64,000 bases of DNA from Nocardioides furvisabuli (GTDB lineage Bacteria > Actinomycetota > Actinomycetes > Propionibacteriales > Nocardioidaceae), in NCBI RefSeq assembly GCF_021083185.1, contig NZ_JAIGQB010000010.1, positions 62,001 through 126,000 of the forward strand, given 5' to 3'. Shown here piece by piece: positions 54,301 through 64,000 of the stretch (positions are counted from its first letter, which is position 1; each line of letters begins with the position of its first letter). Below the pieces are notes generated by a model. The model was not told where the DNA came from, searched no databases, and was given only the letters and a program-made list of their open reading frames with translations. Both the position numbers and the translations under genes were made by a program.

Positions 54301-54620
54301 GACGCGTCGGGGCCGAACTCGCGCTCGAGCGCGGCGACCTGCTTGACCCCGAGACCGCGCACGCGACGGCTCTCGGCGATTCCTAGGCGCTCCATCACCT
54401 GGCGCGCCCGTACCCGGCCCAGGCCGGGCACCGACTGCAGGAGCTCGACGACCCGCATCTTGCCGATGACCTCGTTGGTCTGGCCCTCCTTGAGCACGTC
54501 GAGGATCGAGCCGCCGGAGTTCTTCAGGCGGTTCTTCACCTCGGCCCGCTCGCGTCGGGAGGCCGCAGCCTTGTCCAGGGCTGCCTGGCGCTGCTCGGGC
54601 GTCAGAGGGGGCAAGGCCAC
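54297..54620 (-). CDS. mihF: Actinobacterial integration host factor MihF
   Basis: Nucleoid-associated protein with an S13-like helix-two-turn-helix, 107 residues. The diagnostic segment is [29 protein letters not shown], and the N-terminal helix is basic ([16 protein letters not shown]). GTG start with AAGGA 8 bases upstream. First gene of mihF-gmk-rpoZ-coaBC. Confidence 0.95.
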   Translation of the reverse strand: MALPPLTPEQRQAALDKAAASRRERAEVKNRLKNSGGSILDVLKEGQTNEVIGKMRVVELLQSVPGLGRVRARQVMERLGIAESRRVRGLGVKQVAALEREFGPDAS

Positions 54621-54672
54621 GAAAGCTGTCCTTCAGGGTCGCGAGGAATGGGTCCGGCGGTGGGTGCGGCTC

Positions 54673-54702
54673 AATCTAGTCAGGTCCCGACGGGGCAGGC
54701 AA
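54673..54702 (-). promoter_or_regulatory. Promoter of the mihF operon
   Basis: A TTGCCT -35 (54702-54697) and TAGATT -10 (54678-54673) with an 18-base spacer, 52 bases upstream of the mihF GTG. This gene is thus leadered, in contrast to many others here. Confidence 0.45.
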
Positions 54703-54756
54703 TCGAGCCGGCACGATCGCCACCGCGAGGTGACGTGCGCGACAGGCACGCCCCGC

Positions 54757-55188
54757 TCAGCGCGAGAGCGGCGTGCCGCAGACGTCGAGCGCGTGCTGCT
54801 CGACCGCGGCCATCGCGGTCACCGTGCGCTCGGATCCGACTGCCCGTGCGGCGGCCTCGATCTCGCGCCGGGCCCCGGCGTCGAGCCCGGCCGGTGGCTC
54901 CTTCGCGGAGTACGTCGTGGCGTCGACGTCGTGGGCGTCCAGCACGTCCTCGAGGGCGTGGAGCGGGTCGACGACGGCGTCCCAGTCGTCCACGACGTCG
55001 CGGGGCGCGTGCTCGGACAGGTCGTCGTAGGCGTCGAGGGCGTCGAAGATCGCCGCCATGTCCTCCGACGCCGCCACCGCGGTCAGCGCCGCCTGGTGCC
55101 CCTCGACCCGCTCGCAGTAGTCCTCCTGCGGGTCACCGGAGCATCCCGCGGCGAGCGGGAGCAGGAGGAGCGCGGCGAGCAGTCTCAC
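54757..55188 (-). CDS. Small lipoprotein
   Basis: A 143-residue predicted lipoprotein. The signal peptide LLAALLLLPLAAGC ends in a lipobox (Cys at about 16). The mature part is helical and acidic with two further Cys (DYCERVEG near the start, DVCGTPLSR at the end), a possible disulfide. No family recognised. The GTG start overlaps the pyrF stop as GTGA, so it is translated from the end of the pyrimidine operon. Confidence 0.8.
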   Translation of the reverse strand: MRLLAALLLLPLAAGCSGDPQEDYCERVEGHQAALTAVAASEDMAAIFDALDAYDDLSEHAPRDVVDDWDAVVDPLHALEDVLDAHDVDATTYSAKEPPAGLDAGARREIEAAARAVGSERTVTAMAAVEQHALDVCGTPLSR

Positions 55189-56009
55189 GCCCCCAAGCCT
55201 CGCACGGCGTCGTTGCCGCGCAGGGCGGCGTCGCGCAGCGCACCGACGTCCGGTCCGGCGGCCAGCACCTCGCGCGACGAGCTGGGCAGCGCCCACCTCG
55301 AGGCGGCGCCGAAGATGCGCGTCAGGTCCGCGACCGTGCCGCCCTGCGCGCCGTAGCCGGGCACCAGGAAGGGACCGTTGACGTCGAGGTCCTCGTCCGT
55401 CGCGCCGATGGTGGCACCGACGACTGCGCCGAAGGAGCCCACCGGCTCTGCCCCTGCGTTGAGCGCACGGAGGCGGTCGAGGACGGTCCCGGCCACGGTG
55501 CGCCCACCGGAGCGGGCGTGCTGGACCTCGGGGCCCTCCTTGTTGGAGGTGAGCGCCAGGACGAAGAGCCCGCCGCCGTGGCGGTGGCACGCCTCGACCA
55601 TCGGGTCGAGCGACCCGAAGCCGAGGTAGGGGCTGGCGGTGATGGCGTCGGAGCCCAGCGGCGAGGCCGGGTCGAGGTAGGCGTCGGCGTAGGCCTGGCT
55701 GGTCGACCCGATGTCGCCGCGCTTGACGTCGAGCAGCACCAGCGCGCCGGCGTCGCGGGACTCGGCGATGACGCGCTCGAGGACGGCGATCCCCCGGCTC
55801 CCGAACCGCTCGTAGAACGCGCTCTGGGGCTTCACCACGCTGACCACCGGGGCCACCGCCTCGACGACGGTCAGCGCGAAGCGCTCCAGCGAGGCGACGT
55901 CGTCGGGCAGGCCCCACTGCTCGAGCAGCGCCGCGTGGGGGTCGATGCCGACGCAGAAGCGGCCGCGCTCGTCGATCGCGCGGGCGAGGCGGGTGCCGAA
56001 CGGGGTCAT
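55185..56009 (-). CDS. pyrF: Orotidine 5'-phosphate decarboxylase
   Basis: Last step of UMP synthesis. The 274-residue group II enzyme has CVGIDPHAALL near the N-terminus, the catalytic LLDVKRGDIGSTSQAYADAYL and FLVPGYGAQGGTV. ATG 56009 overlaps the stop of the preceding dihydroorotate-dehydrogenase-like gene as ATGA; a long upstream extension is discarded. Confidence 0.95.
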   Translation of the reverse strand: MTPFGTRLARAIDERGRFCVGIDPHAALLEQWGLPDDVASLERFALTVVEAVAPVVSVVKPQSAFYERFGSRGIAVLERVIAESRDAGALVLLDVKRGDIGSTSQAYADAYLDPASPLGSDAITASPYLGFGSLDPMVEACHRHGGGLFVLALTSNKEGPEVQHARSGGRTVAGTVLDRLRALNAGAEPVGSFGAVVGATIGATDEDLDVNGPFLVPGYGAQGGTVADLTRIFGAASRWALPSSSREVLAAGPDVGALRDAALRGNDAVRGLGA

Positions 56010-56842
56010 GCGTCCTCCTGGTGGTGGGCTGCGAGGTCCGCCCGCAGCCGGGCGACGGTGGTGGGGTCGTGGAGCAGGGCGGTGCCGACCTGCACGGCAC
56101 TGGCACCGACGGCGAGGTAGGTGCGGGCGGAGGTGAGGTCGCGTACGCCGCCGCAGGCGATGACGGGCACCGCGGGCAACGCCCGGTGCACCTCCGCGAC
56201 GCAGCGCAGCGCGACGGGGCCCACGGCAGGGCCGCTGAGGCCGCCCGCCCGTCCGTCCGGGAAGGCGGCCGGCACGGCGTTGCCGATCACGACCGCGGTG
56301 GCGCCCGCCTCGTGGCACGACCGCGCGCCCTCCACGACCCGCGAGACGTCGGGCCGCAGCTTGGCGAGCACCGGCCGGTCGGAGGGGAACTCGCGTCGCA
56401 CGGCGGCGATGACGCTGGCTGCGTGGTAGGGCTCGCGCACCTCGAAGAGCCCGGCACCGACCTCGTCGGGAGCACCCAGGTTGACCTCGAGCCCCGCAAC
56501 GCCGGGAGCACGGCTCAGCCGCCGCGCCAGGTCGGCGTACTCCCCCATCGTGGCGCCCGCGATCGAGACCAGGACCCGCGCACCGGCGCGCACGAGCCAC
56601 GGCAGCTCGGTGGCCAAGAAGTGCTCGAGGCCGGGGTTGGGCAGGCCGACAGCGTTGACCAGCCCGCCCGGGACCTCGACGAGACGCGGTCCGGCACCGC
56701 CCGCCCGCGGGTCGAGGGTCAGCGAGCGGGTGACGAAGTCGAGACCCGCGAGGCCGTCGGGTCCGGCGAAGGGCTCGAGCTCCCGACCCGTGCCGCCGCA
56801 GCCGGCGGCGACCATGACCGGCCCGGGCACGTAGGCACTCAC
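56006..56842 (-). CDS. Class-1B dihydroorotate-dehydrogenase-like protein, catalytic motif altered
   Basis: A 278-residue FMN-barrel protein resembling PyrDB. The family blocks VPGGLVNAVGLPNPGLEHF and the C-terminal ACGGVRDLTSARTYLAVGASAVQVGTALL (FMN-phosphate site) are clear. The catalytic NLSCPN motif reads NLGAPD (121-126), with Cys replaced by Ala, and the usual Lys of TKS near residue 39 is Arg. Dihydroorotate oxidation by this protein is therefore doubtful. GTG 56842 overlaps the pyrK stop as GTGA. An intact class-2 PyrD is encoded just upstream. Confidence 0.85.
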   Translation of the reverse strand: MSAYVPGPVMVAAGCGGTGRELEPFAGPDGLAGLDFVTRSLTLDPRAGGAGPRLVEVPGGLVNAVGLPNPGLEHFLATELPWLVRAGARVLVSIAGATMGEYADLARRLSRAPGVAGLEVNLGAPDEVGAGLFEVREPYHAASVIAAVRREFPSDRPVLAKLRPDVSRVVEGARSCHEAGATAVVIGNAVPAAFPDGRAGGLSGPAVGPVALRCVAEVHRALPAVPVIACGGVRDLTSARTYLAVGASAVQVGTALLHDPTTVARLRADLAAHHQEDA

Positions 56843-57654
56843 AGCGCGTCCCACCGGACGCGGTCGCCCCTGACGACCGGCCCCTCGGTGCAGGCACGCA
56901 CCACGCGGTCCACGCCGTCCTCGCCGACCACCGGGAGCGGGCAGCCGTGGCACAGGCCGGTGCCGCACAGCGCCGAGACCTCCAGGCCCACCTGGCTCCA
57001 CGCACCTGCCCGCTCCGCGGCAGCGGCGGACGCCCGCAGCACCTCGGCGGGGCCGGTGGCGTAGACGACGTCGGCGTCGGCGCGGCGCAGCAGCTCGTCG
57101 ACGTGGTCGGCGACCCGACCGCGCTGGCCGACCGAGCCGTCCGCCGTGAGGACGGTGACGGACCGCACGGCGCGGCGGGCCTCCAGGGCCGACAGCAGCC
57201 GGGACTCGTCAGGTGCCGAGACCACGAGGGACACAGCGCAGCCGCGCTCGCGGAGGCGCTCGGCGAGCGGGAAGAGCGGTGCCGCGGCGTAGCCCTCGCC
57301 GACGAGGAGGCAGGAGACCGCGTCCTTCGGCAGCGCGAACGCGCGTCCGAGCGGGCCGGTGATCGGCACCCGCGCACCGACCGGCTGGGCCGCCAGCCAG
57401 GACGTCCCCGCCCCGCGGGCCTCGAGCACCACGTCGAGGGTCGGGCCGAACGCGCTCGAGGCGCGCACGCGGTGGATCCACAGCGCCCGGCGCGCGACAT
57501 GGCCAGGGACGCTGACCGCGACGAAGTTGCCCGCCCGGAACCGCTCGGGCACGCCCGGCGCCGTGAGGGTCAGGTGGCGGTGGGCACCGACGCGCTTGGT
57601 GGCCACCACCTCCCCCTCGACGTGGACGGGCGTCCTCACCTCAGGCACGGGCAT
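56839..57654 (-). CDS. pyrK: Dihydroorotate dehydrogenase electron-transfer subunit (PyrK-like)
   Basis: A 271-residue FAD/2Fe-2S reductase subunit. It has an N-terminal FAD-binding beta-barrel, a nucleotide-binding Rossmann part (LLVGEGYAAAPLFPLAERL), and at the C-terminus the 2Fe-2S cysteines CGTGLCHGC plus a fourth Cys in VVRACTEG. In class-1B enzymes PyrK passes electrons from PyrDB to NAD. ATG 57654 overlaps the pyrD stop by one base (TGATG); the 14-residue upstream extension is discarded. Its partner here is the motif-altered protein downstream. Confidence 0.87.
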   Translation of the reverse strand: MPVPEVRTPVHVEGEVVATKRVGAHRHLTLTAPGVPERFRAGNFVAVSVPGHVARRALWIHRVRASSAFGPTLDVVLEARGAGTSWLAAQPVGARVPITGPLGRAFALPKDAVSCLLVGEGYAAAPLFPLAERLRERGCAVSLVVSAPDESRLLSALEARRAVRSVTVLTADGSVGQRGRVADHVDELLRRADADVVYATGPAEVLRASAAAAERAGAWSQVGLEVSALCGTGLCHGCPLPVVGEDGVDRVVRACTEGPVVRGDRVRWDAL

Positions 57655-58708
57655 CAGGCATCCGGGGCGAGACCCCGCACGATCCGGCGCGGCCACAGCG
57701 GGCCCTCGTAGACGAAGGCCGTGTAGGCCTGCAGCAGGTCCGCGCCCGCTGCGAGGCGGCGGCGGGCGTCGTCGACGGTCGTGATGCCACCGACGCCGAT
57801 CAGGGTCAGCTCGCGACCCACTCGCCCGCGCAGGAGGCGTACGACGTCCTCGGAGCGCTGCGTCAGCGGCCGGCCGCTCAGCCCGCCGGCGCCGACGCGC
57901 TGCACGTCGGCCGCGCTGCTCGCGAGGCCGTCGCGGCTGATCGTCGTGTTGGTGGCGATGATGCCGTCGAGGCCGCTCGCGAGCGCGAGGTCGGCGACCG
58001 CGAGGACGTCATCGTCGCTGAGGTCCGGGGCGATCTTCACCAGCAGCGGCACCCGGCGGGCGGGGCTGACCTCGTCGGCGCGACGGCGTACGGCGGCGAG
58101 GAGGGGCTCGAGCTTCTCGACCGCCTGCAGGTCGCGCAGGCCGGGGGTGTTGGGCGAGGAGACGTTGACGACGAGGTAGTCGGCGTGGGGTGCGAGGAGC
58201 CCGGCCGACTTCTCGTAGTCACCGACGGCCTCGTCCTCCGGCACGACCTTGGTCTTGCCGATGTTGACTCCGAGGACCGTCGAGCCACCGCCCTCGCGCC
58301 ACGCTGCGAGGCGGCGCGCGACGACCTCGGCGCCGTCGTTGTTGAAGCCCATCCGGTTGACGATCGCGCGGTCGACGGTGAGCCGGAACAGGCGCGGCTG
58401 CGGGTTGCCCGGCTGCGCCTCCCCCGTGACCGTGCCGACCTCGACGTGCCCGAAGCCGAGCGCGGCCAGCCCGTCGATGCCCACCGCGTTCTTGTCGAAG
58501 CCTGCCGCCAGCCCGAGGGCGTGCGGGAAGGTGATCCCCATCGCCTGCACCTGTGCGGACGCGCCCACTCGACGCTCCGTGGGCGTGCCGACGAGCCTGC
58601 TCGTCACGGGCTGCGCCACCCGGATCGCCCGGAAGGCCGCGTGGTGGATGCGCTCGGCGTCGAAGCGGGTCAGGCCCCGCTCGAAGAGCACGTCGTAGGG
58701 ACGCACCC

Positions 58709-58712
<4 letters not shown>
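57654..58712 (-). CDS. pyrD: Class 2 dihydroorotate dehydrogenase (quinone)
   Basis: Membrane-associated oxidation of dihydroorotate to orotate with quinone. The 352-residue protein has the amphipathic N-terminal extension of class 2 (about 1-40), [34 protein letters not shown] and the catalytic [14 protein letters not shown], with Ser as base. GTG 58712 overlaps the carB stop as GTGA. Intact, so it is the presumptive enzyme of the pathway. Confidence 0.95.
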
Positions 58713-62095
<3,383 letters not shown>

Positions 62096-62096
62096 G

Positions 62097-63242
62097 TCAG
62101 GCCCCCTTCCGCTCGGTCATGAGCTCGCTGAACCTGTCGAAGAGGTACGCCGCGTCGTGCGGGCCGGCGGCGGCCTCGGGGTGGTACTGGACGGAGAAGG
62201 ACGTCAGTGCTCCGGAGGCGTCACGGAGCTCGAGGCCCTCGACGACGTCGTCGTTGAGGCACACGTGGCTCACCGTGGCCTCACCGAACTCGGTGCTGGT
62301 CGAGCCCTCCAGCGGCGCGTCGACCGCGAAGCCGTGGTTGTGCGCGGTGACCTCGACCTTGCCTGTGGTGCGGTCCATCACCGGCTGGTTGATCCCGCGG
62401 TGGCCGTACTTCAGCTTGTAGGTGCCGAATCCGAGCGCGCGGCCGAAGAGCTGGTTGCCGAAGCAGATCCCGAAGTAGGGGATGCCGGCGCGCAGTGCAC
62501 CCTGAAGCAGCTCGACCTGCGCGGTCGTCGCCGCCGGGTCGCCGGGGCCGTTGGAGAAGAACAGCCCGTCGGGGGCGACCGCCTGCACGTCGGCGAGGCT
62601 CGCGGTCGCGGGCAGCACGTGCACCTCGATGCCGCGCTCGCTCATCATCCGCGGGGTGTTGGCCTTGATGCCCAGGTCGACCGCGGCGACGGTGAAGCGC
62701 TTGGTGCCCTGGGCCGGGACGACGTACGCCTCGGCGGTGGACACCGACTCGCTCAGGTTCAGGCCCGTCATCTCGCCCGACTCCCGCACCCGCACGAGCA
62801 GGCGCTCAGGATCGGTCTCGGTCGTGGAGATGCCGACGCGCATCGCGCCGCGCTCGCGCAGGTGCCGGGTGAGCGCACGGGTGTCGACACCGCTGATGCC
62901 GACCACACCCTGGGCGCGCAGGTCGTCGTCGAGGGTGCGCTGGCTGCGCCAGCTCGACGTCACCCGGGCGGGGTCGCGGACGACGTAGCCGGCGACCCAG
63001 ATGCGCGAGGACTCGCGGTCCTCGTCGTTCATCCCGGTGTTGCCGACGTGGGGGGCCGTCATGACGACGACCTGACGGTGGTAGCTGGGATCGGTGAGCG
63101 TCTCCTGGTAGCCGGTCATGCCGGTGGAGAAGACCGCTTCGCCGAAGGTCTCCCCCTCGGCGCCGAAGGACTCACCGCGAAAGGTGCGCCCGTCCTCGAG
63201 GACCATGAGCGCCGGGGTCTGATTCTTGGCAGGCAGAGCCAT
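62097..63242 (-). CDS. carA: Carbamoyl-phosphate synthase small subunit
   Basis: Glutamine amidotransferase that supplies ammonia to CarB. The 381 residues have an N-terminal CPSase domain ([21 protein letters not shown]) and a C-terminal class I GATase with nucleophile Cys in [16 protein letters not shown] and the His-x-Glu pair in [15 protein letters not shown] 63242 is fixed by AAGGAGGT 5 bases upstream; an 8-residue basic extension is discarded. The Shine-Dalgarno sits in a PyrR-type loop (next entry). Confidence 0.97.
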   Translation of the reverse strand: MALPAKNQTPALMVLEDGRTFRGESFGAEGETFGEAVFSTGMTGYQETLTDPSYHRQVVVMTAPHVGNTGMNDEDRESSRIWVAGYVVRDPARVTSSWRSQRTLDDDLRAQGVVGISGVDTRALTRHLRERGAMRVGISTTETDPERLLVRVRESGEMTGLNLSESVSTAEAYVVPAQGTKRFTVAAVDLGIKANTPRMMSERGIEVHVLPATASLADVQAVAPDGLFFSNGPGDPAATTAQVELLQGALRAGIPYFGICFGNQLFGRALGFGTYKLKYGHRGINQPVMDRTTGKVEVTAHNHGFAVDAPLEGSTSTEFGEATVSHVCLNDDVVEGLELRDASGALTSFSVQYHPEAAAGPHDAAYLFDRFSELMTERKGA

Positions 63243-63248
63243 GCCGTA

Positions 63249-63275
63249 CCTCCTTCTCCGCCTCACGGGACGGAT
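63249..63275 (-). promoter_or_regulatory. PyrR-binding loop overlapping the carA Shine-Dalgarno
   Basis: On the transcript, GTCCCGTGAGGC followed by GGAGAAGGAGG matches the recalled PyrR recognition pattern (UCCNGNGAGGC ... AAGG). Its 3' part is the carA ribosome-binding site, and flanking CCGT and ACGG could close a lower stem. In Mycobacterium smegmatis, PyrR represses translation through such a loop. pyrR itself is not in this window. Confidence 0.65.
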
Positions 63276-63302
63276 CGTTAAAGGATGTTCGAGCCGTCGC
63301 CG

Positions 63303-63308
63303 ACCCTA
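63303..63308 (-). promoter_or_regulatory. -10 box of the carAB-pyr operon
   Basis: TAGGGT on the minus strand gives a leader of about 50-55 bases, just long enough to hold the PyrR-type loop. No convincing -35 was seen. The rest of the 194-bp gap shows nothing further. Confidence 0.5.
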
Positions 63309-63436
63309 CCAGCGGCGCGACGTCACGGCGGCATCGTGTCCACGCCCGGCGACGGCGTCGGACGATGACCAAGAGCCCGGGCCGGAGGGGCCGGAGGACC
63401 CACCGGTCCTCGGCGGGATGCTGGCACGCTGGGTCC

Positions 63437-64000
63437 ATGCTCGTCGTCGAGATCGACCAGGCCGTCCGTGAGGTGCGCGAGCACTGCGCCTCCCTCTCCC
63501 ACCCCCCGCGGGTCGTCACCAGCGGCAACTTCGCGACCCCGCTGACCGTGCTCGGCCCGGTGCTGGCCGAGCTGCCGGAGGCACGCCTGCACGCGCTCAA
63601 CGCACAACGGGACCTGCCCGTGCACGACGGCATCGTCCCGGAGACGACCTTCGTCGGGCCGGGCTTCCGCCGCCACCCGCGCCTGGCCTACGTGCCGTGC
63701 CGGCTGTCCATGGTGCCGCGCCTCTTCCACGGCCCCCTCGCTCCTGACGTCGTGGTCGTGCACACCACTGTGCCGCACAGCGGCCGGGTCTCGCTCGGCC
63801 TGGAGGTCAACGTGCTGCCCGCGGCGATCGAGGCGGCCCGCGAGCGTGGCGCCGTGGTCGTCGCTCAGCTCAACCCGCGGATGCCGTGGACCTTCGGCGA
63901 CGCCGAGATCTCGATCGAGGACGTGGACCTCGGGGTCGAGGTCGACGTGGCCCTCACCACCCACGTCGCCCGTGCCCCCAACGACGACGCCCGCCTGATC
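63437..64000 (+). CDS. Acetyl-CoA hydrolase/CoA-transferase family protein, 5' part
   Basis: The first 188 codons run off the end of the window. The translated part resembles the N-terminal domain of acetyl-CoA hydrolase / 4-hydroxybutyrate CoA-transferase proteins: RVVTSGNFATPLTVL, DVVVVHTTVPHSGRVSLGLEVN, and NPRMPWTFGDAEISIEDVDL, which closely follows the family NPxMPxTxGD motif. ATG 63437 is the first plausible start; no strong Shine-Dalgarno was found. It is divergent from carA, with 194 bp between. Confidence 0.8.
   Translation, partial: MLVVEIDQAVREVREHCASLSHPPRVVTSGNFATPLTVLGPVLAELPEARLHALNAQRDLPVHDGIVPETTFVGPGFRRHPRLAYVPCRLSMVPRLFHGPLAPDVVVVHTTVPHSGRVSLGLEVNVLPAAIEAARERGAVVVAQLNPRMPWTFGDAEISIEDVDLGVEVDVALTTHVARAPNDDARLI

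Overview
The window is GC-rich DNA, densely packed with genes, from an actinobacterium. It carries a complete Pup-proteasome locus, the mycothiol gene mshC, mihF, a tatA-tatC pair next to pafBC, and coding sequence with strong G/C third positions. Family resemblance and gene order point to Propionibacteriales, probably a Nocardioides-like organism; this is inferred from recalled similarity, not from a search. The gene order parallels two blocks I recall from Mycobacterium tuberculosis: the tatC-paf-prc-dop-arc-trmI-recB-like / metH-PAC2-mshC-uppP block, and the carAB-pyrF-mihF-gmk-rpoZ-coaBC-metK-priA-fmt-rsmB-rpe block. Here the two blocks lie side by side.

Layout. 0-16 kb is the Pup-proteasome locus, mostly on the minus strand: trmI-grpB, the ATPase arc, a small membrane protein, a 25-residue membrane micropeptide, dop, pup-prcB-prcA, pafA, an FKBP lipoprotein, pafB-pafC, tatA-tatC. 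A site-2-protease homologue and a RecB-like Fe-S nuclease flank it at 14.4-16.6 kb. 16.6-22.5 kb is a five-gene oligopeptide ABC transporter operon (oppABCDF order). 22.6-28.7 kb is the most accessory-looking part: a HAD phosphatase, a DUF4242 protein, a large LuxR-type ATPase regulator, and a divergent cupin plus FAD-oxidase pair, with a palindromic operator candidate between the regulator and the pair. 28.7-40 kb holds metH, a PAC2 protein, mshC, a kinase-fold protein, DUF3090, a histidine phosphatase, CorA, an MFS transporter and uppP. 40-45 kb has an aldo/keto reductase, small conserved hypotheticals, rpe, a stand-alone LigD-type polymerase and a secreted protein. 45.3-63.2 kb is a long minus-strand housekeeping run: rsmB, fmt, def, priA, metK, coaBC, rpoZ, gmk, mihF, pyrF, a dihydroorotate dehydrogenase-like pair, pyrD, carB, carA. 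A CoA-transferase gene runs off the right edge.

How it fits together. Pup is deamidated at its C-terminal Gln by Dop, ligated to targets by PafA, and recognised by the ARC coiled coils; ARC feeds the PrcAB core. PafB/PafC are WYL-domain transcription factors of the DNA-damage response. The pyrimidine genes are tightly coupled, and carA carries a sequence that looks like a PyrR-binding loop over its Shine-Dalgarno site. Many genes show a TANNNT -10 box ending exactly 6-7 bases before the start codon, so leaderless transcription appears to be the rule here. That spacing was used to choose several starts.

Most interesting leads: the conserved phosphatase / DUF3090 / kinase-like module beside mshC (a candidate home for the unassigned mycothiol phosphatase); a class-1B-type dihydroorotate dehydrogenase whose catalytic motif is destroyed although it keeps its PyrK partner beside an intact class-2 enzyme; the LuxR-regulator operator; and the dop/methyltransferase divergent leaderless pair. 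No tRNA, rRNA, CRISPR array or insertion sequence was recognised.
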